From BCD1 sp965230565 (GTDB lineage: Bacteria > Bacteroidota > Bacteroidia > Chitinophagales > Saprospiraceae), in contig CBDDLH010000016.1 in the NCBI GenBank assembly GCA_965230565.1, forward strand, positions 434,001 to 498,000: a stretch of 64,000 bases of DNA, read 5' to 3'. The stretch's first letter is position 1. Each line of letters opens with the position of its first letter. The notes beneath the pieces are model-generated. The model saw nothing but the letters and a program-made list of their open reading frames with translations, was not told the DNA's origin and did no database searches. The position numbers and the translations under genes were made by a program. Positions 63,759 to 64,000 of this stretch are shown in pieces.

Positions 63759-64000
63759 ATGTCCCACCTGCGAAAGTTTTCTGTTGCAGCTCTTTACATA
63801 ACCTGGTTGTTGCTCACAAACCTGTTGGCAAATCCTTGTAATGGACAAGATCCGGTTTATTGGCAACTAACGGATGAAGACGGGCTCCCAAGCATGACTA
63901 TTTATGAATTAACTCAGGATGATAAGGGCTATATTTGGATAGGGACCTCCAACGGTTTGGCAAGGTTTGATGGAAAGGAGTTTAAACATTTTCAACACCA
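63759..64000 (+). CDS. Two-component regulator propeller (Reg_prop) sensor, N-terminal fragment
   Basis: A gene starting at the ATG at 63759 and running off the right edge (about 80 residues). The N-terminus is a signal peptide (VAALYITWLLLTNLLANPCNGQ) followed by YWQLTDEDGLPSMTIYELTQ and KGYIWIGTSNGLARFDGKEF, the first Reg_prop blade and its Trp-Ile-Gly-Thr motif. Proteins starting like this are periplasmic beta-propeller sensors linked to a histidine kinase, or hybrid two-component systems, typical of Bacteroidota. Whether a kinase follows cannot be seen. TACCTTTA at 63731-63738 resembles the -7 box. Confidence 0.78.
   Translation, partial: MSHLRKFSVAALYITWLLLTNLLANPCNGQDPVYWQLTDEDGLPSMTIYELTQDDKGYIWIGTSNGLARFDGKEFKHFQH

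Noticed and set aside
63624..63866. Minus-strand frame near the right edge
   Set aside because: It is antisense to the Reg_prop gene, whose signal peptide and blade motif are clear.

Overview
The window looks like a chromosome segment of a Bacteroidota bacterium, most likely a Saprospiraceae-type member of Saprospirales/Chitinophagia; the family-level placement is inference. Evidence: five secreted proteins end in type IX secretion (T9SS, type A) sorting domains; there are thrombospondin-3/OmpA fusion porins, a PorT-type barrel, an enlarged NusB, and DUF1599 and BT_3928-family genes. Promoters fit the Bacteroidota consensus TTTG-N19/20-TAnnTTTG and most starts lack a Shine-Dalgarno sequence. 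G+C is about 40% by eye. Coding is dense on both strands, with convergent genes separated by strong hairpin terminators. I see no prophage, insertion sequence, CRISPR array or rRNA operon.

Layout. 1-5 kb: start of an M28 peptidase, a possible minus-strand small transcript, a helical unknown, a class A beta-lactamase-like lipoprotein, and accC facing accD. 5-11.5 kb: hotdog thioesterase, a large T9SS propeller protein, and a three-gene operon of a coiled-coil protein, a PspA-like membrane coiled-coil protein and a solute-binding/OmpA fusion. 11.8-16.8 kb: glycosyltransferase, aldo/keto reductase, a frameshifted FAD oxidoreductase, arginine deiminase and purE. 16.8-23.4 kb: TSP3-OmpA porin, subtilase lipoprotein, barrel, pyrC, murB, then two tandem small-RNA-like units. 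23.9-24.7 kb: tRNA-Val and tRNA-Pro flanking a four-helix-bundle (23S-IVS type) gene. 25.8-30.6 kb: a LodA/LodB-like quinoprotein operon with a CxxCH lipoprotein. 30.7-41 kb: DUF1599/BT_3928 pair, nusB, a second TSP3-OmpA porin, guaA, a lipoprotein with a type-I binding fold, and an M20 dipeptidase. 41-48.5 kb: a frameshifted T9SS adhesin-like protein, a helical unknown, a DUF6438 lipoprotein, and an OmpA lipoprotein coupled to an M43 metalloprotease. 48.6-64 kb: pyruvate carboxylase, arrestin-like protein, lone DctQ, a frameshifted Ser-rich unknown, a membrane protein, a 1154-residue T9SS propeller/PKD protein, prfB with its programmed +1 frameshift, a frameshifted two-domain FKBP, a DHH phosphoesterase, ndk and the start of a Reg_prop sensor.

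Most of the window is core metabolism (fatty acid initiation, anaplerosis, purine and pyrimidine synthesis, peptidoglycan, translation termination) mixed with envelope and secreted functions. The best candidates for under-described biology are the coiled-coil/PspA-like/SBP-OmpA operon, the LodAB-plus-heme-lipoprotein operon and the paired small RNAs upstream of murB. Four genes, apart from prfB, carry five single-base frame breaks, all of the same sign (one extra base). This points to sequencing or assembly error or recent decay, and affects how the broken genes should be read.
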